Source: Noviluteimonas caseinilytica | Lineage (GTDB): Bacteria > Pseudomonadota > Gammaproteobacteria > Xanthomonadales > Xanthomonadaceae | DNA length: 64,000 nucleotides | Direction: 5' to 3' | NCBI RefSeq assembly: GCF_018406605.1 | Contig: NZ_AP024545.1 | Coordinates: 1,054,001-1,118,000, forward strand | Shown here: positions 31,074 to 40,917 of the stretch, in pieces | Numbering within the stretch: position 1 is the first letter of the stretch | How the letters are laid out: every line of letters begins with the position of its first letter | Notes under the pieces: generated by a model | Told to the model about the DNA's origin: nothing | Database searches by the model: none | What the model saw: the letters and a program-made list of their open reading frames with translations, nothing else | Program-made: the position numbers and the translations under genes

Positions 31074-32561
31074 TCACCAGCGCAACTTGCGGCGCGCCAG
31101 CACGTGCGCAAGGCGATCGACGAGGGCGCGTGCTTCGGCTTCCGGCAGGCACGCAACGCGCAATGGCGTCGACGATCCCGCCCCCGCCGTATCCAGCCAC
31201 ACCGACGCCGTGCCCCACGGCCGGTCGAACGGCGAGCGCGACAGCGACAAGGCCTGCAACTTGTCGAGTTCGGCGAAGCGCCAGTGCTTCGACCACCAGC
31301 CGCCGCGCACGGCGACGATGCGGTCGTTGATCGCGTAGGCCGAATGCGAGGCGTGCTTGCGCGCCACGAACGCGGCCCACGGGAGCCAGAGCAGCACGAG
31401 CAGGCCGATGGGCCCGACGTTCCAGGTCAGGGCCGTCGCGATCGCGATCGGGATGAAGACGCCCGGCAGGAACGCGCGCACCCACGTACTCCAATGCGTG
31501 CCATGCCAGTCGAGCTGGCCCCAGCCCGCGTCCGGCGGCAACAGGTGTTCGATCAGGGCATCGCACTTCTCGGGCGTCGCGATGGGCGCGAGTTCGCGGA
31601 AGGCGCGCTGGCGTCGCTGGCCGTGTTCGCTGGTGCCCGCGCCGGCGGTGTCCACTTTCAACGTGCGTCGATGCAGCAAGCGATGCAGCAGGCCTTCCTG
31701 CATCGTCCACGCCTGCAGGCGGCGGCGCGATGCACTGCTGCGCGTGCGCGCGAGCAGGCCGCGTTCCACCGTGAGGCGCGGGCCGTCTTCGCTCAGGCGG
31801 AAGCCGTAGTACTGCAGCAGCGCCGAGCCGATCGACAGCATGCGCAGCAACGCGATGAGCACGACCGCCAGCGACACGAGGGCGAGCGCGTACGTCGGCG
31901 CACCGAAGTGATGCGCATCGGCGAAGCCGAACAGGCTGCGCACCCAGGATTCGAAGAGGTTCTCGAGCAGGCGCGGGCTGAACTGCATCGACGCGGCGTA
32001 CGCGCCGGCGAGCAGCAGCAGGCCGCGGTTGGAGATCAGGCCGTAGCGCAGGACCTCGCGCACATCCATGGCGAGCAGCGTGGTCGGTGCGGGCGCAGTG
32101 GCTTCGACGTTCGCGGCTTCCGTCGATTGCGTGGCGCCGCGATGGCGCACCAGGCGTTCCAGCGCGAGCGCATCGTCCAGGCGCAGGACGCGCATGCTCG
32201 CTTCGGGCTTGTCGCCGCCGGCCGATTCCAGCCGCACTTCCGCCACGCCGAACACGCGATGCAGCATCGACTGCTCGACGACGACGTTATGGATGCGCGC
32301 GAACGGAATCTCGCGCCGCTGGCGATTGAGCCAACCGCTGCGGATCGTCAGGCCGTCGGTGCCGACCTGCCAGCGATACGTCAGGTATTGCAGCGCCGAG
32401 GTGAGCGTGAGGATGCCGACGCCGATCAGCGGCCACAGTTCGTCGCGGTCGCCCTTGAAGAAAAACGTGGCGATGAGCGGCAGGATGAACTGCCGCATCT
32501 GGTGCAGCAGCACGAACAGCCACGACCACGGATGCAGGCGCCGCGATTCAGAGGGCGTCAT
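31074..32561 (-). CDS. YdbT-like membrane protein with bacterial PH (DUF304) domains
   Basis: 495 residues. Several transmembrane pairs separate repeated bPH2 (DUF304) domains; one begins around TYRWQVGTDGLTIRSGWLNRQRREIPFARIHNVV, and similar units occur later (GTASVWLDTAGAGSS). In Bacillus the paired YdbS/YdbT proteins affect sensitivity to certain antimicrobial peptides. ATG 32561 lies inside the end of the upstream YdbS-like gene (14-bp overlap), indicating a coupled pair. Confidence 0.83.
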   Translation of the reverse strand: MTPSESRRLHPWSWLFVLLHQMRQFILPLIATFFFKGDRDELWPLIGVGILTLTSALQYLTYRWQVGTDGLTIRSGWLNRQRREIPFARIHNVVVEQSMLHRVFGVAEVRLESAGGDKPEASMRVLRLDDALALERLVRHRGATQSTEAANVEATAPAPTTLLAMDVREVLRYGLISNRGLLLLAGAYAASMQFSPRLLENLFESWVRSLFGFADAHHFGAPTYALALVSLAVVLIALLRMLSIGSALLQYYGFRLSEDGPRLTVERGLLARTRSSASRRRLQAWTMQEGLLHRLLHRRTLKVDTAGAGTSEHGQRRQRAFRELAPIATPEKCDALIEHLLPPDAGWGQLDWHGTHWSTWVRAFLPGVFIPIAIATALTWNVGPIGLLVLLWLPWAAFVARKHASHSAYAINDRIVAVRGGWWSKHWRFAELDKLQALSLSRSPFDRPWGTASVWLDTAGAGSSTPLRVACLPEAEARALVDRLAHVLARRKLRW

Positions 32562-33057
32562 CGGTTTCGAGCTGGCGTGCGAGGCGGTCGCGGAGGACTT
32601 CAGCGTCGTCGGCGTCCAGGCCCGTCACCGACACGGCGCTCATCTTGCTGCCCGCGGTGTGGATGACGAGCGTGGCGAGCTTCCAGTGGCGTTCGAACGG
32701 GCCGTGCCTGAGGTCCAGGTGCTGCACGCGCGAGGCGGGCACGCGGGTTTCGCGATGGAACAGGCGTCCGCTGCGATAGCCGAAGCCGTCCTCGTCCAGC
32801 CGCCACGCCCGGGAGCGGAAGCGTTTCGCGCCGAGCCACGCACCGAGGCCCGCGCCGATGACCAGCGCGCCGAGCACGGCGGGAATCATCGGGACGTAGT
32901 GCGTCGAGGCCGACACGATTGCGACGGGAACGGCGAGCGCCAATCCCATCGTGGCGTGCGAGAGCATGAAGAGCGAACGTGCGCGCGGCGGCAGCGGGCG
33001 CCAGTCGGCGAGGACGGGGTGCGCTGCGGGATCTGCTTCGGGCACGGCGTCGGTCAT
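32548..33057 (-). CDS. YdbS-like PH-domain membrane protein
   Basis: 169 residues: two transmembrane helices near the N-terminus (MGLALAVPVAIVSASTHYVPMIPAVLGALVIGAG), then a bPH2 domain (RLDEDGFGYRSGRLFHRETRVPASRVQHLDLRHGPFER). This is the short partner of the YdbS/YdbT pair. Its start overlaps the LpxL-like gene by 4 bp (ATGA) and its end overlaps the YdbT-like gene, so the three form one operon. Confidence 0.84.
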   Translation of the reverse strand: MTDAVPEADPAAHPVLADWRPLPPRARSLFMLSHATMGLALAVPVAIVSASTHYVPMIPAVLGALVIGAGLGAWLGAKRFRSRAWRLDEDGFGYRSGRLFHRETRVPASRVQHLDLRHGPFERHWKLATLVIHTAGSKMSAVSVTGLDADDAEVLRDRLARQLETDDAL

Positions 33058-34010
33058 GGCGGGGCTTGTCGTTTGAGCGCGTCGCGTTGCGCCCGCGCAG
33101 GGTAGCAGTCGGGCCAGTACGGATTGCCGAGCGTCGAGCCGGGCGCAGGGATCGAAAAGCGCTTGTAGGTCCACTGGTATTGCGCAGGGTCGCGGCGCGC
33201 GACGCGTTCCACCGCGGCGTTGAGGGCCGCGACGCCGTCGGCGGCATCGGGCACCGGTTCGAAGCGCAACGCGAACAGCGGGCCGTCGTCGGATTCGGCG
33301 ATGCGCTCGCAATATCCCAGCAACACGATCGCGCCGGTGCGCTGCGCGAGGCGCGTCAGCAACGTCATCGTCAATGCGGGAATGCCGAAGAACGGCGCGA
33401 ACTCCCCATCGCCCGCCTTCGGTTGCTGGTCCGGCAGGATCCCGATCACGCCGCCGCCCTGCAGCAGCTTGAACAACTGGCGGATCGCGGGGCCTTCGGC
33501 GCGCACCTGCGTCACGCGATCGGCATCGCCGTGCGCGGCGCGCACGCGGCGCAGGAAGCCTTCGCCGATGCGCGATTCCGGCGGTGCATAGAGGATCGCC
33601 AGCGGCGTGCGCGCAGCGAGCCACTGGTTGAGCAATTCCCAGCTGCCGTAATGCGGCGCGGCGACGATGACGCCCTTGCCGGACGCGATCGCCGCATCGA
33701 ACAGGTCCACGCCGTGTGATTCGCGGATCGCGGCGAGGTTCTTCGCATGCGGGCGCGTCCAGAAGCGCAGGGTTTCGAAGAGTTGTCGCGCGGTCGTGCG
33801 CAGCACCCGGGCGCGCAGGCCTTCGCGCTGGCCGGGCAGCTGGTCGGGATAGGCGAGTTCGAGGTTGCGCCGCACCACCTTGCCCATGCGGCCCTGCCCC
33901 CGCGCCTGCAGGGCGGCGAAGGCATCGGCGCACCCGCGCAGCAGCGGCCACGGCAGGCGGGCAACGGTGGTGGCGAGGAAATGGAGGAAGCGCGCGGCAA
34001 GGTCGGTCAC
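33054..34010 (-). CDS. LpxL/HtrB-family lipid A acyltransferase
   Basis: 318 residues, inner-membrane acyltransferase adding a secondary fatty acyl chain to Kdo2-lipid IVA or a related glycolipid. An N-terminal hydrophobic anchor is followed by the catalytic His-x4-Glu motif in VAAPHYGSWELL. Also conserved are RNLELAYP and GILPDQQPKAGDGEFAPFFG (family DQ.P..G.FVPFFG). First gene of the operon with the PH-domain pair. Which acyl transfer (LpxL or LpxM type) is not decidable here. Confidence 0.88.
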   Translation of the reverse strand: MTDLAARFLHFLATTVARLPWPLLRGCADAFAALQARGQGRMGKVVRRNLELAYPDQLPGQREGLRARVLRTTARQLFETLRFWTRPHAKNLAAIRESHGVDLFDAAIASGKGVIVAAPHYGSWELLNQWLAARTPLAILYAPPESRIGEGFLRRVRAAHGDADRVTQVRAEGPAIRQLFKLLQGGGVIGILPDQQPKAGDGEFAPFFGIPALTMTLLTRLAQRTGAIVLLGYCERIAESDDGPLFALRFEPVPDAADGVAALNAAVERVARRDPAQYQWTYKRFSIPAPGSTLGNPYWPDCYPARAQRDALKRQAPP

Positions 34011-34037
34011 CGGCGGAGTCTAGCGTTGCGTGACGCC

Positions 34038-34110
34038 GGGACCGGGGACCAGGGACCGGGGACCAACAGCAAGCGCCGCGCCTGGTCCCTGGTCCCCGGT
34101 CCCTGGTCCC
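34038..34110. repeat. Inverted array of GGGACC heptamers
   Basis: Four 7-bp units of the form GGGACC(G/A) run 34038-34065 and are mirrored by the complementary units up to 34110, leaving a loop of about 17 bp. The arms pair with only three imperfect positions, so RNA would fold into a long hairpin. It sits between the divergent LpxL-like and dtd genes. It looks like a short repetitive extragenic element; copy number elsewhere is not known. Confidence 0.75.
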
Positions 34111-34152
34111 GGCTTCTGCTAGCGTTTTGCGGCCACACATCGAGACCCCGAC

Positions 34153-34593
34153 ATGCTCGTCCTGATCCAGCGCGTCACCGCCGCGAGCGTGGAAGTCGAG
34201 GGCCAGGTGGTGGGCGCCATCGATGGCGGCCTGCTGGCTCTGGTCGGCATGGAGCCCGGCGACACCGACGCCCAGATCGCCCGCATGGCCGATCGGCTCC
34301 TGGGCTACCGGGTGTTCGACGACGGGGAAGGCCGGATGAACCGCTCGGTGACCGATACCGGCGGCGGGCTGCTGCTGGTCAGCCAGTTCACCCTGGCGGC
34401 CGATACCCGGTCCGGGATGCGCCCCGGCTTCAGCACGGCCGCCGCGCCTTCGGACGCTGAACCCGGCTTCAACCGCTTGCTGGCAATCTGCCGCGAAAAG
34501 CATGCGGGCAGGGTGGAAAGCGGCCGGTTCGGGGCCCATATGACCGTTCGATTGGTGAACGACGGACCGGTCACCTTCCTCCTCCGGCCCTGA
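34153..34593 (+). CDS. dtd: D-aminoacyl-tRNA deacylase
   Basis: Hydrolyses D-amino acids mischarged on tRNA (notably D-Tyr) and Gly from tRNAAla. 146 residues, full length. Motifs are the SQFTLAA active-site block and the Gly-cis-Pro motif in NDGPVTFLL at the C-terminus. ATG 34153 starts MLVLIQRV, the family N-terminus. Placed before rpoD, about 100 bp away. Confidence 0.96.
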   Translation: MLVLIQRVTAASVEVEGQVVGAIDGGLLALVGMEPGDTDAQIARMADRLLGYRVFDDGEGRMNRSVTDTGGGLLLVSQFTLAADTRSGMRPGFSTAAAPSDAEPGFNRLLAICREKHAGRVESGRFGAHMTVRLVNDGPVTFLLRP

Positions 34594-34644
34594 CCCGATC
34601 GTTCGAACCCGTCATCGTCAGGACGGAATCGACACCCCCGGGCG

Positions 34645-34650
34645 TATAAT
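34645..34650 (+). promoter_or_regulatory. Candidate rpoD -10 box
   Basis: Perfect TATAAT, 41 bp before the rpoD ATG at 34691. No clear -35 is visible at 17-18 bp. Confidence 0.55.
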
Positions 34651-34690
34651 GCCGGGTTCTTTCAAACCCTCATCATGGTGGCGCACCTAC

Positions 34691-36550
<1,860 letters not shown>

Positions 36551-36573
36551 TCGAGGCCGCACGCAACACCCGG

Positions 36574-36600
36574 AAAAGCCCCGCCAACGCGGGGCTTTTT
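36574..36600 (+). terminator. rpoD terminator
   Basis: AAAAGCCCCGC, loop CAAC, then GCGGGGC and T5. Classic rho-independent terminator just after rpoD, separating it from the cyd operon. Confidence 0.93.
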
Positions 36601-36633
36601 CTTTGCGCCGCGATTCGGCGTATCGTGCGCGGC

Positions 36634-36831
36634 GTGCCCGGACCCCACCAGCACCCATCCGCCGATCCCGGGGCTCCGGGTTGGCTCGCATTGCTGCGGC
36701 GGCACCTGGCCGCGGTGATCGCCATCAAGCTGGCGCTGATCGCGCTGCTGTTCTTCCTCTTCTTCTCCGCCGCGCACCGGCCTTCGCCCGGTCCCGACGA
36801 CGTGTCCGACCTCCTCCACTTGCCGAGTTGA
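36634..36831 (+). CDS. cydP: Small membrane protein of the cyd operon (CydP-like)
   Basis: 65 residues if GTG 36634 is the start (GTG 36625 is also possible). Pro-rich N-terminus, a conserved LLRRHLAAVIAIKLALIALLFFLFF segment that is one transmembrane helix with basic residues before it, and a short polar tail. The position directly before cydA and this LRR-hydrophobic pattern match the putative bd-oxidase small subunit CydP. The stop is 5 bp before the cydA ATG. The weakest-supported gene of the operon because the start is unclear. Confidence 0.65.
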   Translation: MPGPHQHPSADPGAPGWLALLRRHLAAVIAIKLALIALLFFLFFSAAHRPSPGPDDVSDLLHLPS

Positions 36832-36836
36832 CGCCC

Positions 36837-38402
36837 ATGCCCGACTTCCATGTCGTGGATCTCTCACGCCTGCAGTTCGCCGTCACCGCGCTGTACCACT
36901 TCCTGTTCGTGCCGCTCACGCTGGGCCTGGCGCTGATGATGGCGATCATGGAAAGCGTGTACGTCATGACCGGGCGCGCGATCTGGAAGCAGATGACGAA
37001 GTTCTGGGGCGTGCTGTTCGGCATCAACTTCGCGATGGGCGTGGCGACCGGCATCACGATGGAGTTCCAGTTCGGCACCAACTGGGCGTACTACTCGCAC
37101 TACGTCGGCGACATCTTCGGCGCGCCGCTGGCGATCGAAGGGCTGATGGCGTTCTTCCTCGAAAGCACGTTCGTCGGCCTGTTCTTCCTCGGCTGGAACA
37201 AGCTCTCGAAGCTGCAGCACCTGGTCGTGACGTGGCTGACGGCCCTGGGCGCCAACCTGTCGGCGCTGTGGATCCTGATAGCCAACGGCTGGATGCAGAA
37301 CCCGGTCGGCGCGAAGTTCAACTTCGAAACCATGCGCATGGAAGTCACCGACTTCCCGGCGGTGCTGTTCAACCCGGTGGCGCAGGCGAAGTTCGTGCAC
37401 ACGGTGAGCGCGGGCTACGTGACCGGCGCGATGTTCGTGCTCTCGATCAGCGCGTGGTACCTGCTGCGCGGGCGCAACATCGAGTTCGCGAAGCGCTCGC
37501 TCACGGTGGCGGCGAGCTTCGGGCTGGCGTCGGCGTTGTCGGTGGTCGTGCTCGGCGACGAGAGCGGTTACACCGCGTCGGAAAACCAGAAGATGAAAGT
37601 CGCCGCGATCGAAGCCGAGTGGCACACGCACGAAGCGCCGGCCTCGTTCACCGTCATCGGCGTGCCGAGCATGGAACGGCGCGAGACGTCCCCGGCGCTC
37701 CGCGTGCCGTGGGCGCTGGGATTGATCGCAACACGTTCGCTCGATGAGGAAGTGCCCGGCATCCACGAACTGGTGGAAGCCAATCGGCAACGCATCCGCA
37801 ACGGCATCGCCGCGTATTCGGCGTTGCAGGCGGTGCGCGTGGATCCGAAGAACCCGGAGAAACGCGCCGCCTTCGAGGCGCTGCAAGGCGACCTCGGCTT
37901 CGGCCTGCTGGCCTTGCGCTACGTGAGCGATCCATCGAAAGCCGACGAATCGGTGATCGAACGCGCCGCGTGGAGCACGGTGCCGAACGTGCCCGTGCTG
38001 TTCTTCTCGTTCCGCATCATGGTCGCGCTGGGGTTGTTCTTCATCGGCCTGTTCGGCTACGCGTTCTACCTGGCGAGCACGCGCAAGCTCGACAAACCCT
38101 GGTTCCTGCGCATCGCGCTCTGGAGCCTGCCGCTGCCGTGGATCGCGATCGAACTGGGCTGGATCGTCGCCGAATACGGGCGCCAGCCTTGGGCGATCGA
38201 CGGCGTGCTGCCCACCTTCCTCGGCGTGTCGTCCACCAGCTCGGGGCAGGTGATGGGCAGCCTGATCGGCTTCGTCGTGCTGTACACGGGCCTGGCGATC
38301 TTCGACGTCATGTTGATGCGACGCACGATCATGGCCGGACCCGACGGATTGTCGATGTGGCCGCTGCCGCATCGCCGCACGCCCACCCTGCCGCACGCCT
38401 GA
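36837..38402 (+). CDS. cydA: Cytochrome bd ubiquinol oxidase subunit I
   Basis: Oxidises ubiquinol and, with CydB, reduces O2 at hemes b595/d in the inner membrane. 521 residues with about nine transmembrane helices. Heme ligands can be placed: His21 (LYHFLFVP), His188 (FVHTVSAG) and Met395 (FRIMVALG). The acidic helix MAFFLESTFVGLFFLGW is intact. The periplasmic Q-loop is the long E. coli type (IRNGIAAYSALQ). A longer in-frame upstream extension has no signal for initiation. Confidence 0.97.
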   Translation: MPDFHVVDLSRLQFAVTALYHFLFVPLTLGLALMMAIMESVYVMTGRAIWKQMTKFWGVLFGINFAMGVATGITMEFQFGTNWAYYSHYVGDIFGAPLAIEGLMAFFLESTFVGLFFLGWNKLSKLQHLVVTWLTALGANLSALWILIANGWMQNPVGAKFNFETMRMEVTDFPAVLFNPVAQAKFVHTVSAGYVTGAMFVLSISAWYLLRGRNIEFAKRSLTVAASFGLASALSVVVLGDESGYTASENQKMKVAAIEAEWHTHEAPASFTVIGVPSMERRETSPALRVPWALGLIATRSLDEEVPGIHELVEANRQRIRNGIAAYSALQAVRVDPKNPEKRAAFEALQGDLGFGLLALRYVSDPSKADESVIERAAWSTVPNVPVLFFSFRIMVALGLFFIGLFGYAFYLASTRKLDKPWFLRIALWSLPLPWIAIELGWIVAEYGRQPWAIDGVLPTFLGVSSTSSGQVMGSLIGFVVLYTGLAIFDVMLMRRTIMAGPDGLSMWPLPHRRTPTLPHA

Positions 38403-38412
38403 GGAGTCGGTC

Positions 38413-39537
38413 ATGTTCGACTACGAAACCCTGCGACTGATGTGGTGGCTGCTGCTGGGCGTGTTGCTGGCGGGCTTCGCCGTCACCGACGGCTACGACC
38501 TTGGCGTCGGCGCGATCCTGCGATTGATCGCGCGCGACGACGTCGAGCGGCGCATGGCGATCGAAGCGATCGAGCCGCACTGGGAAGGCCACCAGGTGTG
38601 GTTCGTGCTGGGCGGCGGCGCGGTATTCGCGGCGTGGCCCCTGTTGTACGGGGCCGCGTTCTCCGGCTTCTATTTCGCGATGTTGCTGGTGTTGCTCGCG
38701 TTGATCCTGCGTCCCGTGGGCTTCGCGTTCCGGAACAAGCTGACGTCGCTGCAATGGCGCGGCGCGTGGGACTGGGCGCTCACGATCGCGGGGGCGGTGC
38801 CGTCGCTGGTGTTCGGCGTGGCGTTCGGCAACCTGTTCCTCGGCGTGCCGTTCCATTACACCGACTCGCTGCGCTCGGTGTACGACGGCAGCTTCATCGG
38901 GTTGTTCCATCCGTTCGCGTTGCTGTGCGGCGTGTTGAGCCTGTCGATGCTGGTGGCGCATGGCGGGACGTTTGCCGCGATGAAGATCGAGGATCCGGTC
39001 GGCGCACGCGCGCAGCGGATCGCACGCATCGCGGCGATCGTGGCGCTCGTCGCCTTCATCGGCTGCGGGCTGTGGCTGACGTCGCTGCCCGGGCACGTGC
39101 TCGCGAGCGTGGTGGATGGCAACGGGCCGTCGAATCCGCTTCACAAGCAGGTGAGCGTGGTCGCCGGCGGATGGATGACCGGCGCGGGCCGCTTGCCGTG
39201 GGCGTGGCCCGCCGCGGTGATCGCGGGCCTCGGCCTCGTCGGCGTCGTCGTGTTGCGCGCGCGTCGTCTCGCATTCGTGGCGAGCGCGATCGCGGTGGCA
39301 GCGATCGTGTTCACCGGCGGCTTCGCGTTGTTCCCGTTCCTGCTGCCGTCCGCCACCGATCCCTCGCAAGGCCTGACGGTGTGGGATGCGTCGTCGAGCA
39401 AGAGCACGCTGGGCACGATGTTGTTCGCCACCGTCGTGTTGCTGCCGCTGGTGCTGGCGTACAGCACGTGGGCGTTCCGGGTGATGCGCGGGCAGGTCAC
39501 GCGCGCGCATGTCGAAGAGTCCGAGGAGGGTTACTGA
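38413..39537 (+). CDS. cydB: Cytochrome bd ubiquinol oxidase subunit II
   Basis: 374 residues, partner subunit of CydA. The N-terminus reads FDYETLRLMWWLLLGVLLAGFAVTDGYDLGVG, the typical CydB start with the acidic GYDLG motif, and WEGHQVWFVLGGGAVFAAWP follows. Eight or so transmembrane helices. Starts 10 bp after cydA with GAGG before the ATG and is followed after 1 bp by cydX. Confidence 0.97.
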   Translation: MFDYETLRLMWWLLLGVLLAGFAVTDGYDLGVGAILRLIARDDVERRMAIEAIEPHWEGHQVWFVLGGGAVFAAWPLLYGAAFSGFYFAMLLVLLALILRPVGFAFRNKLTSLQWRGAWDWALTIAGAVPSLVFGVAFGNLFLGVPFHYTDSLRSVYDGSFIGLFHPFALLCGVLSLSMLVAHGGTFAAMKIEDPVGARAQRIARIAAIVALVAFIGCGLWLTSLPGHVLASVVDGNGPSNPLHKQVSVVAGGWMTGAGRLPWAWPAAVIAGLGLVGVVVLRARRLAFVASAIAVAAIVFTGGFALFPFLLPSATDPSQGLTVWDASSSKSTLGTMLFATVVLLPLVLAYSTWAFRVMRGQVTRAHVEESEEGY

Positions 39538-39538
39538 G

Positions 39539-39664
39539 ATGTGGTATTTCACCTGGATCCTGGGATTGGCGTTCGCCAGCGCGTTCGCGATCCTCAATGC
39601 CATGTGGTACGAAATCCACGACGACAGGACGCGCGACGACGCGCCACCGCACCGGGAGCGTTGA
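39539..39664 (+). CDS. cydX: Cytochrome bd small subunit CydX
   Basis: 41-residue single-pass protein needed for bd-oxidase stability and activity. Reads MWYFTWILGLAFASAFAILN then AMWYEIHDD; the WYFTWILG start and the W.E near the end of the helix are the CydX signature. ATG 39539 lies one base after the cydB stop, with GAGGAGG upstream inside cydB as ribosome-binding site. Overlaps the next gene by 1 bp. Confidence 0.93.
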   Translation: MWYFTWILGLAFASAFAILNAMWYEIHDDRTRDDAPPHRER

Positions 39665-39918
39665 TGGCGAAGGCGGTGTCGCTGGTCCTGGCGTTCGCGG
39701 CAGTCGCGGCGTTGCTGGTGTTGCCTGCGATGCGGGGGCGCGAACTCACGTCGGCGGAACATGGACTGCTGACGCCGACGTTGTTCCTGGTATGCGCGTT
39801 GGTCGTCCACGGGATCGGGTATCTGCCGGATCGGGCGTGGGTCCGGCGGATCGTGTCGCCGTGGGTGCTGTGGCCCCTTGCCGGGGTGTTGTGCCTGGCC
39901 TGGTGGCGAATAGGCTGA
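39664..39918 (+). CDS. ybgE: YbgE-like cyd-operon membrane protein
   Basis: 84 residues, three probable transmembrane segments. The internal VVHGIGYLP pattern and tail are those of the YbgE family encoded after cydX. Role unknown; deletion in E. coli has little effect. TGATG overlap with cydX indicates translation coupling. Last gene before the tRNA. Confidence 0.8.
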   Translation: MAKAVSLVLAFAAVAALLVLPAMRGRELTSAEHGLLTPTLFLVCALVVHGIGYLPDRAWVRRIVSPWVLWPLAGVLCLAWWRIG

Positions 39919-39951
39919 CGTCGCAACCACGGCTAAGATGCGCGTCGCGAC

Positions 39952-40024
39952 GGGCCTATAGCTCAATGGTTAGAGCAGAGGACTCATAATCCTTTGGTTC
40001 CAGGTTCGAGTCCTGGTGGGCCCA
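39952..40024 (+). tRNA. tRNA-Ile(CAU), lysidine type
   Basis: 73-nt cloverleaf. Acceptor arms GGGCCTA and TGGGCCC pair fully (one G-T). D-loop AGCTCAATGGTTAGAGC, anticodon loop CTCATAA with CAU, T-loop GGTTCGAGTCC. The body matches ileX-type tRNAs whose C34 is changed to lysidine by TilS to read AUA, rather than tRNA-Met. The 3' CCA is not encoded (after the discriminator A comes CAAT). A TAAGAT hexamer at 39934-39939 is a plausible -10. The defence island starts right after. Confidence 0.92.
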
Positions 40025-40170
40025 CAATCTGCAGACCCTTAATGCACCCATTCGCTGGTGCAAAGTGTGATCCATCGTGTCTCACGGATTCCCTTGCGAC
40101 GTACCAGCAACCTCGCGACCACTCGAAGAATTGCTCAAGCTCAAGCGCGTCTCAAAGCATTTCAGCCGTT

Positions 40171-40917
40171 CTATCGAATCAGGGCTACCTCGGCTAGCCC
40201 GTCCAGCCGCGCCTTGGTTCGCTTCCAATTGGGCAGGTGTCGGTCAAGTAGTCGATAGAACGCTGGTCCATGGTTGTGCTCCCTGAGGTGAGTCAGCTCG
40301 TGGAGCAGCACATAGTCGATGCATTCTCGAGGCACGCGCACTAGGCCCACGTTGAGGGAAATGCGTCCTTGGGGAGAACAACTACCCCACTGCCTGCTCA
40401 TGCGCCTGATCGACAGCGGTGGAATCGCCTTCACCCATCTCAGGCGCTCTGACATCATCGCCAGACGTGTCGGCAGGAACTCTTTTGCCCTGGCTTGGAA
40501 CCACTGCTCGAGTTCGTGTCTTACGGTCTCCGGAGACCTGTTGCTCACGGCCACCTCCAGGTAGCCGGCCCGAAGGCGAACCTGGTTTCCGCCTTGGGCG
40601 CTTACGACCTTAAGGCGATAGCGGCGGCCCAAGTAAACCGCGGTCTCTCCGCTGACGTACTCGCGCGGGGTGACCACTAGCTGGCGATTTTCGACTTCCA
40701 CCATCCGTCGGTGGATCCAAGCCAATCGGCGCGCTACTGCCAAGCGGATGTCAGGGTCGGCCGCCTGCAGGGGGGCATCGACCACCACGCGCCCGTCCGG
40801 TTCGACATGGATAGCGATGCTGCGCTTCACGCGTTGCTTCGAACGCCGAACCTCACAGCGAATGCGACTGTCGCCGTAAGGAAGTACCAAGCGGGTGCTG
40901 GTCTGCGCCTCCTTCAT
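40171..40917 (-). CDS. YgjP-like zinc metallopeptidase (DUF45/M48)
   Basis: 248 residues. C-terminal zinc motif HELTHLREHNHGPAFYRLLD: HExxH, with the third ligand His further on, the layout of the YgjP/WLM-type metallopeptidase family. N-terminal half with strands like RRSKQRVKRSIAIHV. Its start overlaps the hsdR stop by 4 bp (ATGA), so it is made together with the restriction enzyme. Such genes are recurrent next to type I R-M operons; role unknown. Last gene of the minus-strand operon. Confidence 0.85.
   Translation of the reverse strand: MKEAQTSTRLVLPYGDSRIRCEVRRSKQRVKRSIAIHVEPDGRVVVDAPLQAADPDIRLAVARRLAWIHRRMVEVENRQLVVTPREYVSGETAVYLGRRYRLKVVSAQGGNQVRLRAGYLEVAVSNRSPETVRHELEQWFQARAKEFLPTRLAMMSERLRWVKAIPPLSIRRMSRQWGSCSPQGRISLNVGLVRVPRECIDYVLLHELTHLREHNHGPAFYRLLDRHLPNWKRTKARLDGLAEVALIR

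Noticed and set aside
36603..36836. In-frame N-terminal extension of CydA
   Set aside because: Arg/Ala-rich, not in CydA, and the same DNA encodes a hydrophobic CydP-like peptide in another frame.
39952..40024. tRNA-Met (CAU anticodon)
   Set aside because: The stem sequences and loop (GGACTCATAATCC) follow the ileX pattern, so tRNA-Ile with lysidine is preferred.
40025..40170. Integrase remnant or attachment-site repeat just after the tRNA
   Set aside because: No integrase-like sequence and no exact repeat of the tRNA 3' end found at the other border; only the imperfect match at 50906.
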